DNA of 64,000 bases from Thermolongibacillus altinsuensis (GTDB taxonomy: Bacteria > Bacillota > Bacilli > Bacillales > Anoxybacillaceae): the NCBI RefSeq assembly GCF_004341205.1, contig NZ_SLUL01000011.1, forward strand, positions 28,861 through 92,860, written 5' to 3'. The notes under the pieces are model-generated. The model did no database searches. It was not told the origin of the DNA and worked only from the letters and a program-made list of their open reading frames with translations. Positions 8,317 to 16,884 of this stretch are shown piece by piece; position 1 is the first letter of the stretch; every line of letters starts with the position of its first letter. The translations under genes and the position numbers were made by a program.

Positions 8317-9687
8317 ATGAATTTTGACAACAAAGAAGAAGAGCTTAGAAAGCAAGTTATTAAAGCGGCAGTGCAGTACTATAATGAAGTTCATAAAAAA
8401 AAGAATTCATTTAAATTTAAATCAGGTGATACAATCCCTTACGCAGGAAGAGTATTTGATGAGAGGGAAATTGTTAATTTAATTGATGCTTCTCTCGATT
8501 TTTGGCTTACAACTGGACGTTATGCGAGACAATTTGAAAAAGAGTTTGCTAAATTTTTGGGTGTAAAATATTGTTTGCTAACGAATTCTGGTTCTTCTGC
8601 TAATCTCCTTGCTTTTATGGCTCTAACGTCTCCGCTTTTGGGGGAAAGACGTATTAGGAGAGGGGACGAAGTTATTACAGTAGCTTGTAGTTTTCCAACT
8701 ACTGTTGCCCCTATTATTCAATATGGAGCAGTTCCTGTTTTTCTTGATGTTGAACTGCCTAGTTATAATATTGATTGTTCAATGTTGGAAGAGGCCTTAT
8801 CTGAAAAAACGAAAGCTGTTATGATTGCACATACTCTTGGAAATCCATTTAATTTACAAATAATTAAGGAATTTTGCGATCGACATGGTTTATGGCTTAT
8901 TGAAGATAACTGCGATGCTTTAGGATCACGATATTATTACGATGGAAAGTGGCGTTATACAGGAACAATAGGTGATATAGGGACTTCAAGTTTCTATCCT
9001 CCTCATCATATTACAATGGGAGAAGGAGGGGCAGTTTATACGAATAATCCGCTACTTAAAAGAATTATTGAATCTCTTAGGGATTGGGGGAGAGACTGTT
9101 GGTGTCCTTCAGGAAAAGACAATACTTGTTGTAAACGATTCGAACAACAATTAGGAGAGTTGCCTTACGGCTATGATCATAAATATATATATTCTCACTT
9201 TGGCTATAACTTAAAAGTCACTGATATGCAAGCCGCCGTTGGTTGTGCTCAAATCGAGAAAATTCCACAGTTTGTCATAGCACGAAAACAAAACTGGGAA
9301 AAATTAAGAGAAGGTTTAAGGTCATTGAAGCATTACTTTATATTGCCAGAGCCTGCCGAGAATTCTGATCCGAGTTGGTTTGGATTTTTGCTGACAGTCA
9401 AAAAAGATGCTCCTTTTACAAGAAAAGAAATTATTAAATATTTAGAGTCTAATGGTATTCAAACTAGAATGTTATTCGCTGGTAATATTGTTAAGCATCC
9501 GTGTTTTGATGAATTACGCGAAAGTGGAACAGGTTATAGAATAGTTGGTGAGCTAAAAAATACAGATTATATTCTTAATAATACATTTTGGATTGGAGTC
9601 TATCCTGGATTAACAGAAGATATGATAAATTTCATTGTTTCGAAGTTTTATGAATTTACTAATGTATTCAAGGGGGAACTCAAGTAA
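8317..9687 (+). CDS. rfbH: CDP-4-keto-6-deoxyglucose 3-dehydrase (E1 type)
   Basis: Removes the C3 hydroxyl of CDP-4-keto-6-deoxyglucose, using pyridoxamine phosphate and a [2Fe-2S] cluster. The fold is that of DegT/DnrJ aminotransferases, but the PLP-binding lysine is replaced by histidine in SFYPPHHITMGEGGAV, which is the hallmark of the E1 dehydrase. The cysteine-rich stretch RDCWCPSGKDNTCCKRF fits the iron-sulfur cluster site. The ATG at 8317 is preferred over GTG 8308 because GAAGGTGAG precedes it. E1 normally needs a reductase (E3/RfbI-like); none is seen in the window, so electrons must come from elsewhere. Confidence 0.93.
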   Translation: MNFDNKEEELRKQVIKAAVQYYNEVHKKKNSFKFKSGDTIPYAGRVFDEREIVNLIDASLDFWLTTGRYARQFEKEFAKFLGVKYCLLTNSGSSANLLAFMALTSPLLGERRIRRGDEVITVACSFPTTVAPIIQYGAVPVFLDVELPSYNIDCSMLEEALSEKTKAVMIAHTLGNPFNLQIIKEFCDRHGLWLIEDNCDALGSRYYYDGKWRYTGTIGDIGTSSFYPPHHITMGEGGAVYTNNPLLKRIIESLRDWGRDCWCPSGKDNTCCKRFEQQLGELPYGYDHKYIYSHFGYNLKVTDMQAAVGCAQIEKIPQFVIARKQNWEKLREGLRSLKHYFILPEPAENSDPSWFGFLLTVKKDAPFTRKEIIKYLESNGIQTRMLFAGNIVKHPCFDELRESGTGYRIVGELKNTDYILNNTFWIGVYPGLTEDMINFIVSKFYEFTNVFKGELK

Positions 9688-10760
9688 TGAATAAAGTTTT
9701 AGAACAAGATTTTCTTGAGATTCTCCCGTATATTGATAAAAAGGCACTTTATCGTTCAAAGTGGTTAATTACGGGAGCTACAGGAGTAATTGGGGCTTAT
9801 TTAGTAGCTTTTTTAAGTTGGTTAAATGAATATGAGCAGAATAATGAAATGGAAATTACGATAGTACATCGAAGTGATGGTATAGAACAACATCCAATTA
9901 TAGGTTCTTTATGCGATAGGGATTATATATCTTTTTGGAAAGCGGATTTAAGCAGAGAATTTATTGTACCTAACTTAGAAAAATATAATTATGTAATCCA
10001 TGCTGCATCTAATGCAGCGCCTAAAGCATACTTGAATGACCCAATTGGTACGATTAATGCTAACGTTAAGGCAACTGAATATTTTTTAAACGGATTGAAA
10101 AACAGTAAACAACTTAAATGCTTTTTATATGTGAGTTCAGGAGAAATTTATGGGGAACCAGAAATTGTTCCTACTCCAGAAGAATATATTGGAAAAACAA
10201 ACCATTTGCATACAAGATCATGTTATGTGGAGGCAAAAAGATTTGCTGAAGTACTATGTATAAACTATTATCGTCAGTATAAAATACCTGTTAAAATTAT
10301 TCGTCCTATTCATGTATTTGGACCAGGTTTTAAAAAAGATGATGGAAGAGTGTGGGCAGATTTTATTAACAATGTAGTGAATGGGGAAAATATTGAAGTG
10401 TTGAGTAACGGAAGAGCTGAACGAGGCTTTTGTTACATTGCTGGAGCCATAACTCAAGTATTTGCTGTTATTCAGAAGGGACAAAATGGAGAATGTTACA
10501 ATATCGGCAGTGATAGGCTTGTTTCTATTAAAGAATTGGCGCATATCATTTCTAAAATTGGTGCTTTTGTGCTTGGGAAAAATACACAAGTTGTGATAAA
10601 AAAACAAGTGCTACCTCATCTTTTGGGTAGTCCAAATATATCATGCCCAAATATTGAAAAAGTTCAGCAACTTTCGCCAACCTTGAATATTGATTTACAA
10701 GAAGGTATTACCAGAATTCTGAAATGGATGTTGCTTGAAAATCAGAAAAGGAGAGCTTAA
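9687..10760 (+). CDS. NAD-dependent epimerase/reductase of the CDP-sugar branch
   Basis: An extended short-chain dehydrogenase with Rossmann motif ITGATGVIGAYL near residue 28, the segment VIHAASNAAPKAYL, and YVEAKRFAE as the YxxxK active site. By position after rfbH it probably acts on the CDP-3,6-dideoxy-4-ketohexose as a 4-reductase or epimerase (roles known from abequose, paratose or ascarylose pathways). The start overlaps the rfbH stop in TAATG, which implies translational coupling. The exact product sugar cannot be assigned, so no gene symbol is given. Confidence 0.8.
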   Translation: MNKVLEQDFLEILPYIDKKALYRSKWLITGATGVIGAYLVAFLSWLNEYEQNNEMEITIVHRSDGIEQHPIIGSLCDRDYISFWKADLSREFIVPNLEKYNYVIHAASNAAPKAYLNDPIGTINANVKATEYFLNGLKNSKQLKCFLYVSSGEIYGEPEIVPTPEEYIGKTNHLHTRSCYVEAKRFAEVLCINYYRQYKIPVKIIRPIHVFGPGFKKDDGRVWADFINNVVNGENIEVLSNGRAERGFCYIAGAITQVFAVIQKGQNGECYNIGSDRLVSIKELAHIISKIGAFVLGKNTQVVIKKQVLPHLLGSPNISCPNIEKVQQLSPTLNIDLQEGITRILKWMLLENQKRRA

Positions 10761-10761
10761 A

Positions 10762-11955
10762 ATGAGTAACTATCATTGCATAGAAGTATGTCGAGCTTGT
10801 CAAAGTGACCTTTTATTTGAAATATATAAAAAAAATGACATTCCTATTGCTGGAATTTATACAAATCAAGACAATTATGTTAATATTCATTCTCCGATAA
10901 CCATTATGATATGTGAACACTGCAGGCTTGTTCAATTAAAAGAAACAATTGATTCAAGTGTATATACAGAATACCATTTTGTTGGTAACTCTTCTTCTTC
11001 GTATGAATTCTATTTGAATCAGTTAGCTCGTCAACTTGTGGAACAGTTTTATTTGAAGGAAAAAGATATTTTTGAAATAGGAGCAAGCAATGGTGTATTG
11101 TTAAAGTATTTAAGGAGATACGGAGAAAATAATGTTTTTGGAATTGAGCCCTCTATTAAGTTGTGTGAAGACGCAAAAGGTTTTGATATACATTTAGATC
11201 AAGGTTATTTTGACCGAAGTTATGTAAATGAGCTAAATAACAAATATGATTGCGTGATTATTAGACATGTTTTAGAGCATATTGACCATTTACGAGAAGT
11301 TATATTTCTAATTAGCGAAATTTTGAAGGACGATGGAATTGTTGTTGTGGAAGTTCCAAGTATCAATGAGATGGTTCGAAAAAGAAATTACTCTAACGTT
11401 TTTCATGAGCATTTGAATTACTTTTCGGAACAAACACTAAATTATTTATTTACAAAAATAGGTTTTGAACCGTTTTTTACTAAAAACGTAGATATTCATG
11501 GTGGAGCAATATTTTCCGTATATAAAAAAGCACAAGATTTCATAAAAGTAACAAACGAAACAGCACAAGTAGAGATAGATGAAATAATATCTTTTTTTGT
11601 AGAATCCGACCAATATTATAAAGATATAAGAAAAATAGTTTTAGACTTAATAGAAAAAGGTAAAACTGTCCATGGATTTGGAGCATCTCATCGGACATTT
11701 ACTATTTTAGGATACGCAAATCTTGATAAAGGGCATATACCATATATATATGATAATAATTCATTATTACATGGAAAAGTACTAAATGGATTTGGAAATG
11801 TTATTGTGTCTCCTACTTTTATCCAAAAATTTTCTCCAGATGCTATCGTTATTTTTGCCACTTCATATGAAAAGGAAATTAGGGAAGAATTGAAAAATAA
11901 ATACGGATATAAGGGTGAAATAATATCTATCAGACAAGAGGTAGTATCTAAATGA
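10762..11955 (+). CDS. Zinc-binding SAM-dependent C-methyltransferase
   Basis: A 397-residue protein with the layout of NDP-4-keto-sugar C-methyltransferases such as TylC3. It has an N-terminal zinc-site candidate (CRACQ near residue 10 and CEHC some 40 residues later), a central methyltransferase domain (DIFEIGASNGVLLKYLRR, then HVLEHIDHLRE), and a C-terminal domain beginning around VHGFGASHRTFTIL. In known members the methyl group goes to a ring carbon next to the keto group, giving a branched sugar. ATG 10762 is chosen because AAAGGAGAG lies just upstream. Placed after rfbFGH, it likely modifies a CDP-keto-deoxysugar; this is inference. Confidence 0.8.
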   Translation: MSNYHCIEVCRACQSDLLFEIYKKNDIPIAGIYTNQDNYVNIHSPITIMICEHCRLVQLKETIDSSVYTEYHFVGNSSSSYEFYLNQLARQLVEQFYLKEKDIFEIGASNGVLLKYLRRYGENNVFGIEPSIKLCEDAKGFDIHLDQGYFDRSYVNELNNKYDCVIIRHVLEHIDHLREVIFLISEILKDDGIVVVEVPSINEMVRKRNYSNVFHEHLNYFSEQTLNYLFTKIGFEPFFTKNVDIHGGAIFSVYKKAQDFIKVTNETAQVEIDEIISFFVESDQYYKDIRKIVLDLIEKGKTVHGFGASHRTFTILGYANLDKGHIPYIYDNNSLLHGKVLNGFGNVIVSPTFIQKFSPDAIVIFATSYEKEIREELKNKYGYKGEIISIRQEVVSK

Positions 11956-12746
11956 ATATGTATGTGAGAAATATCCGAAAATCGATATTGGATATGATGT
12001 ACAGATCTAAGTCATCTCATATTGGCTCGTGTTTTTCTATCGTCGAGATATTGTATACCTTGTACTTTAAAGTTTTAAACATCCAAGGATCAACTTATAA
12101 ATTAGAAGCAAAGGATAAGTTTATTTTAAGTAAAGCGCATGGAAGTGCTGCATTATATGCTACATTAGCAGAAAGAGGATTTTTCAGTAAGGAAAGATTG
12201 CGGGAATATTATGTAGACGGTGGTTCACTTCCTGGGCATTTAGATATGTTGTCTGTGCCAGGAGTAGAAGTTTCTGCTGGCTCACTTGGACATGGACTAT
12301 CAATTGGAACAGGGATAGCAATTGCAAAAAAACAAGAATGTAAAAGCGAGCATGTATATGTGTTATTAGGGGATGGAGAATGTAATGAGGGGAGTGTTTG
12401 GGAGGCAGCTATGCTTGCTGCGCATCTGCAGCTGACAAATTTAACTGCTATAGTGGACTATAATAAATTTCAAGGATTTGGAAAAACGAATGAAGTTATT
12501 AATCAACGAAATTTAAATGAAAGATGGCTTGCTTTTGGTTGGGAAGTAATAGAAGTTGACGGACATAACATTGAAAAGTTAGAGGAGGCACTTAAAGCTG
12601 TTCAAAAAGGGCCAAAAGTTCTTATTGCCCATACTATCAAGGGTAAGGGAGTATCTTTTATGGAAAATAAACTCGAGTGGCATTATAAATCGCCTAATGA
12701 TCAAGAATACTTATTAGCATTAAAGGAAATGGAAGATATGTTATGA
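11952..12746 (+). CDS. Transketolase-like protein, N-terminal (TPP-binding) subunit
   Basis: Corresponds to the pyrophosphate-binding half of transketolase. It shows SKAHGSAALYATLAERG, PGVEVSAGSLGHGLSIGTG, and the TPP motif running from GDGECNEGSVWEAA to VDYNKF. At 264 residues it is half a normal transketolase, and the other half is the next gene. The ATG overlaps the upstream stop (ATGA). Its place in a sugar-nucleotide operon argues against pentose phosphate metabolism and for a two-carbon ketol transfer onto a keto-sugar, giving a branched-chain sugar. That reaction is inference. Confidence 0.85.
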   Translation: MNMYVRNIRKSILDMMYRSKSSHIGSCFSIVEILYTLYFKVLNIQGSTYKLEAKDKFILSKAHGSAALYATLAERGFFSKERLREYYVDGGSLPGHLDMLSVPGVEVSAGSLGHGLSIGTGIAIAKKQECKSEHVYVLLGDGECNEGSVWEAAMLAAHLQLTNLTAIVDYNKFQGFGKTNEVINQRNLNERWLAFGWEVIEVDGHNIEKLEEALKAVQKGPKVLIAHTIKGKGVSFMENKLEWHYKSPNDQEYLLALKEMEDML

Positions 12747-13672
12747 GAAATGCATTTATTCATTCATTAATCGAAGAAGCTCGGAGAAATAAAGATATAT
12801 TTTTAATTACTCCAGATCTCGGTTTTTCGGTACTGGAAAAATTCGCAGAGGAGTTTCCAGATAGATTTCTGAATGTTGGAATTGCTGAGCAGAATGCTAT
12901 TGGTGTAGCATCAGGTTTAGCGATTTCAGGAAAAGTTGTTTATGTATATAGTATTATCCCGTTTGTGACAATGAGATGTTTTGAGCAAGTAAGAATCGAT
13001 GTTGCTTATATGAATTCAAATGTCCGATTAGTCGGGGTGGGAGCAGGTTTGTCTTACGGACCATCAGGAGCTACTCATCATGCTATAGAGGATATTGCGA
13101 TTATGCGAGCTTTACCTAATATGACAGTTTGTTGTCCTGGAGATCCTTTAGAAGTGAGACAAATTTTAAAAGAAAGTGTGCAGTATCAAGGACCAATGTA
13201 TATTCGTTTGGCTAAAAGCGGAGAACCACAAATTCATTCGAATGATACAGAAGTCAAAATTGGTAAAGCGATTGTTGTCTGTGAGGGAGAGGACTTAGCT
13301 ATTTTGGCAACGAGTAATATGCTTGAAACGGCATACAAGGTAACTTGCTCGTTAAAGGAAAAAGGAATTCATTGCTGTCTTATCAGTGTTCCTACACTAA
13401 AACCATTCGATTATCAAACAATCAATGAATTAATTAATAGAAATATTCCTATAGTTACATTGGAAGAGCATAGTGTCATTGGAGGACTAGGAAGCATTGT
13501 GGCTGAACAAATTGCTGAAAGTGGAAAAGGTGTTAAATTTAAGCGGCTTGGAATTCCAGACAGTTACTCTCATTATGTAGGAAGCCACGTATATTTGAGA
13601 GAAAAATTTAGATTAAGTGAAAATCAAATCATTACAACTCTTGAATCGTTCATTTATAAAAAAACTCTATAA
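12743..13672 (+). CDS. Transketolase-like protein, C-terminal subunit
   Basis: Holds the pyrimidine-binding and C-terminal domains of transketolase (309 residues). Visible signatures are the TPP-activating glutamate in VGIAEQNAIGVASGLA, the PFVTMRCFEQVR helix, and TLEEHSVIGGLGS in the last domain. It overlaps the N-terminal subunit by ATGA, so the pair should be made in equal amounts and form an alpha2beta2 enzyme. With rfbFGH, a C-methyltransferase and an epimerase upstream it probably belongs to a CDP-branched-sugar route. It resembles split transketolases annotated in other polysaccharide clusters (from memory). Confidence 0.85.
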   Translation: MRNAFIHSLIEEARRNKDIFLITPDLGFSVLEKFAEEFPDRFLNVGIAEQNAIGVASGLAISGKVVYVYSIIPFVTMRCFEQVRIDVAYMNSNVRLVGVGAGLSYGPSGATHHAIEDIAIMRALPNMTVCCPGDPLEVRQILKESVQYQGPMYIRLAKSGEPQIHSNDTEVKIGKAIVVCEGEDLAILATSNMLETAYKVTCSLKEKGIHCCLISVPTLKPFDYQTINELINRNIPIVTLEEHSVIGGLGSIVAEQIAESGKGVKFKRLGIPDSYSHYVGSHVYLREKFRLSENQIITTLESFIYKKTL

Positions 13673-13691
13673 GGAAGAGGTTATCTAGTTT

Positions 13692-14447
13692 ATGAAAGGC
13701 ATCATCCTCGCAGGTGGGACGGGCTCTCGTCTTTATCCGTTAACAAAAGTGACAAATAAACACTTGCTACCAGTCGGCAAATATCCGATGATTTACCATG
13801 CAATTTATAAACTGAAAGAGGCTAATATTACTGACATTCTAATTGTAACCGGTCGTGAACATATGGGGGATGTTGTGAATCTTTTAGGAAGTGGTTCTGA
13901 ATTTGATGTTGAGTTTACATATAAAGTACAGGATCAAGCTGGTGGAATTGCGCAAGCGCTAGGATTATGTGAAGCGTTCGTTGGCAATGATTTAATGACA
14001 GTTATTTTAGGGGACAATGTATTTTCTGACAGCATTGTTCCTTATGTTGAAAACTTTAAAAAACAGGCAGCAGGAGCGAAAATTTTAATTAAAGAAGTTA
14101 AGGATCCTGAACGATTTGGGGTACCTGAACTTGAAGGTGATCGAATTAAGAGTATTGAAGAAAAGCCAAAGAAGCCTAAAAGCCGGTATGCAGTTACGGG
14201 AATTTATATGTATGATGCTAAAGTATTTGACATTATTAAAACGTTAAAACCGTCCGCACGCGGCGAATTAGAAATTACGGATGTGAATAATGCTTACATT
14301 GAACGAAATGAACTTACGTATGATATTTTGAATGGATGGTGGACGGATGCCGGTACGCATGCATCCTATTTGCGAGCCAATGAACTTGCTAAAGATGTCG
14401 ATTTCGGTAGCTTGTTTAATAAGAATATGAAAATAATTGAAGGATGA
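13692..14447 (+). CDS. rfbA: Glucose-1-phosphate thymidylyltransferase, short form
   Basis: Makes dTDP-glucose from dTTP and glucose 1-phosphate. The nucleotidyltransferase signature IILAGGTGSRLYPLTKVT opens the protein, followed by NKHLLPVGKYPMIYHAI, ILGDNVF (catalytic metal aspartate) and RGELEITDVNNAYI. At 251 residues it is the short type (SpsI-like), lacking the C-terminal helical extension of the roughly 290-residue RmlA; such short forms lack the allosteric domain. AGGAAGAGG precedes the ATG. It starts the rfbA-C-B-D block after a 19-base gap, the largest break inside this half of the island. Confidence 0.92.
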   Translation: MKGIILAGGTGSRLYPLTKVTNKHLLPVGKYPMIYHAIYKLKEANITDILIVTGREHMGDVVNLLGSGSEFDVEFTYKVQDQAGGIAQALGLCEAFVGNDLMTVILGDNVFSDSIVPYVENFKKQAAGAKILIKEVKDPERFGVPELEGDRIKSIEEKPKKPKSRYAVTGIYMYDAKVFDIIKTLKPSARGELEITDVNNAYIERNELTYDILNGWWTDAGTHASYLRANELAKDVDFGSLFNKNMKIIEG

Positions 14448-14453
14448 AACCAT

Positions 14454-15017
14454 ATGAGGATTATTCAAACCGAATTGGATGGAGCAGTTATATTTGAGCC
14501 TACTGTATATAAAGATGAGCGCGGTTTTTTTATGGAAAGTTATAACGAACAAACATTTCGTAAATTAGGTTTCGATATCCGATTTGTGCAAGATAACCAT
14601 TCTCTTTCCGTAAAAGCGGGAACGATTCGTGGGTTACACTATCAATTAAATCCGAAAGCCCAAACAAAACTTGTTCGTGTTACTCGCGGTGTTATTTATG
14701 ATGTGATCGTTGATATTCGGAAAGGGTCACCGACGTTTGGAAAATGGCAAGGATTTATTTTGAGTGCGGACAATAAACGACAATTGTTAGTTCCTAAAGG
14801 GTTCGCACACGGTTTTTGTACATTGGTAGAGAACACAGAAGTTCAATATAAAGTTGACGAATATTATTCACCTGAGCATGATCGGGGAATTCTTTGGAAT
14901 GATCCGGCGTTAGGGATTGATTGGCCAGTAACTGATCCTATTCTTTCGGAAAAAGATGCAAATCATCCATTGTTAGCGGATGCAGAAATTAATTTTATGT
15001 GGGAGAGAACTCTATGA
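14454..15017 (+). CDS. rfbC: dTDP-4-dehydrorhamnose 3,5-epimerase
   Basis: Epimerises dTDP-4-keto-6-deoxyglucose at C3 and C5, the third step to dTDP-L-rhamnose. It is a 187-residue cupin of the usual length, with DERGFFMESYNE, VQDNHSLSVKAGTIRGLHYQ (the catalytic histidine is in RGLHYQ), VVDIRKGSPTFGKW-like residues, and GFAHGFCTL. It lies six bases after rfbA, in the order A-C-B-D, and its last codons overlap the rfbB start. Confidence 0.95.
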   Translation: MRIIQTELDGAVIFEPTVYKDERGFFMESYNEQTFRKLGFDIRFVQDNHSLSVKAGTIRGLHYQLNPKAQTKLVRVTRGVIYDVIVDIRKGSPTFGKWQGFILSADNKRQLLVPKGFAHGFCTLVENTEVQYKVDEYYSPEHDRGILWNDPALGIDWPVTDPILSEKDANHPLLADAEINFMWERTL

Positions 15018-16027
15018 ATCTTTTAGTAACCGGTGGAGCAGGCTTTATCGGTAGTAATTTTGTGCGTTATATGTTGAAAAAATATCCTGAATACAAAATC
15101 GTTAATTATGACTTATTAACTTATGCTGGTAATTTGGAAAATTTAAAAGATATTCAAGAAAATCCACAGTATGTCTTTGTTAAAGGTGATATTAGAAACT
15201 ATCAACTTGTTGATTATATTGTAAAGTCTTATCATATTGATGTGATTGTTAATTTCGCTGCTGAATCACATGTGGATCGCAGTATTTCTGACCCAAGTAT
15301 TTTCGTTAAAACGAACGTATTGGGGACTCAGGTATTGTTAGATGTCGCAAAGGCGAACAATATTCAAAAGTATGTCCAAATTTCTACCGATGAAGTGTAC
15401 GGAAGTTTAGGAGATACAGGTTATTTTACGGAAGAAACTCCGCTTGCTCCAAACAGCCCTTACTCAGCAAGCAAGGCTAGTGCGGATTTGCTTGTAAGGG
15501 CATATCATAAAACATATGGATTAAATGTGAATATTACACGTTGCTCGAATAACTATGGACCATACCATTTTCCTGAAAAGCTAATCCCTTTAATCATAAC
15601 AAACGCATTAGAAGGGAAAGAGCTTCCTATTTATGGTGATGGTCAACATATTCGTGATTGGCTTTATGTTAAAGACCACTGCGCCGCTATTGATTTAGTT
15701 ATTCATAAAGGCAAGCCAGGGGAAGTATATAATATTGGTGGGCATAATGAGCGGACAAATAACGAAATAGTCCATTTAATTGTTGAAAAACTTGGGGTTT
15801 CAAAGTCGTTAATTAAATATGTAAGCGATCGCCCAGGGCATGACCGTCGCTATGCAATCGATCCTACAAAAATTATGACAGAACTCGGATGGAAACCACA
15901 ATATACGTTTGACAAGGGAATTGAGGAAACGATTCAATGGTATATCAATAATAAAGATTGGTGGAAACGTATTAAGTCCGGAGAGTACATGGCTTATTAT
16001 CAAAAGCAATATGGTGAAAGAGAATGA
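15014..16027 (+). CDS. rfbB: dTDP-glucose 4,6-dehydratase
   Basis: Catalyses the NAD-dependent second step to dTDP-rhamnose. The Rossmann motif VTGGAGFIGSNFVRY is at the N-terminus; AAESHVDRSI, ISTDEVYGSL and SPYSASKASADLLVRAYH (YxxxK) mark the active site. At 337 residues it is full length. The ATG at 15014 overlaps the rfbC stop (ATGA) and has GGGAGAG upstream; an earlier alternative start at 14999 lies inside rfbC. Confidence 0.95.
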   Translation: MNLLVTGGAGFIGSNFVRYMLKKYPEYKIVNYDLLTYAGNLENLKDIQENPQYVFVKGDIRNYQLVDYIVKSYHIDVIVNFAAESHVDRSISDPSIFVKTNVLGTQVLLDVAKANNIQKYVQISTDEVYGSLGDTGYFTEETPLAPNSPYSASKASADLLVRAYHKTYGLNVNITRCSNNYGPYHFPEKLIPLIITNALEGKELPIYGDGQHIRDWLYVKDHCAAIDLVIHKGKPGEVYNIGGHNERTNNEIVHLIVEKLGVSKSLIKYVSDRPGHDRRYAIDPTKIMTELGWKPQYTFDKGIEETIQWYINNKDWWKRIKSGEYMAYYQKQYGERE

Positions 16028-16884
16028 GTAAACAAAAAATATTAGTTACTGGTGCGAAAGGGCAATTAGGCACAGAAATGGTCAAATTGTTAAAAGACAT
16101 GGAATATGAAGTATATGGATATGGACGAGCAGAACTCGATATAACGGATTTTCAGCAAGTGAAAAGTGTTATTGACCATATCCATCCTAATGTTGTTATT
16201 CACGCTGCTGCCTATACAAAGGTAGATGCAGCAGAGTCCAAACCAGATCAAGCATTTTTAGTGAATGCATACGGAACAAGAAACATAGTCGTAGCGTCAG
16301 AACATATAGGTGCTAAGTTGGTTTATATAAGTACCGATTATGTGTTTGACGGCACCGCAAACGTACCTTATAACGAGTTTGCTGTTACGAATCCGATAAG
16401 CGTATATGGAAGAAGTAAACTAGCTGGTGAACATTTTGTAAGAGACTTTCACTCTAAATTTTTTATTATTCGAACATCGTGGGTTTACGGGAAACATGGA
16501 AATAATTTTGTGAAAACAATGTTAAAACTTGCACAAGAACAAAAAGAATTGTTTGTCGTTGATGATCAAATTGGATGTCCAACTTATGCAGTTGATTTAG
16601 CTAGCTGCATTTTTCAACTTATTCAGACTGAAAAATATGGAGTCTACCATATTTCTAATTCAGGCCATTGCTCTTGGTATGAATTTGCAAAAACCATTTT
16701 CGAAGAGGCTAATGTTAATATAGTAGTTAATCCATGTAAAACAAAAGATTATCCAAGACCTGCTCAACGCCCTCTATATTCTGTATTGGATCATATGGCT
16801 CTACGATTAAATGGATTTAAAGAATTAAGGCATTGGCGAGAGGCGTTAAAGGAATTTATTAAAGTTTATGGGGTGAAATCTTGA
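16024..16884 (+). CDS. rfbD: dTDP-4-dehydrorhamnose reductase
   Basis: Reduces dTDP-4-keto-rhamnose to dTDP-L-rhamnose with NAD(P)H, completing the pathway. It shows the motif VTGAKGQLGTEMVK, AAYTKVDAAES, STDYVFDG and YGRSKLAGE (YxxxK), at the usual 286 residues. It overlaps rfbB by ATGA. With rfbA, C and B it forms a complete dTDP-rhamnose set, so at least one glycosyltransferase here should use rhamnose. Confidence 0.95.
   Translation: MSKQKILVTGAKGQLGTEMVKLLKDMEYEVYGYGRAELDITDFQQVKSVIDHIHPNVVIHAAAYTKVDAAESKPDQAFLVNAYGTRNIVVASEHIGAKLVYISTDYVFDGTANVPYNEFAVTNPISVYGRSKLAGEHFVRDFHSKFFIIRTSWVYGKHGNNFVKTMLKLAQEQKELFVVDDQIGCPTYAVDLASCIFQLIQTEKYGVYHISNSGHCSWYEFAKTIFEEANVNIVVNPCKTKDYPRPAQRPLYSVLDHMALRLNGFKELRHWREALKEFIKVYGVKS

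Noticed and set aside
11952..13672. Transketolase pair as a pentose phosphate enzyme
   Set aside because: Split form and embedding with overlaps in a sugar-nucleotide operon make a role in that operon more likely, though not proven.
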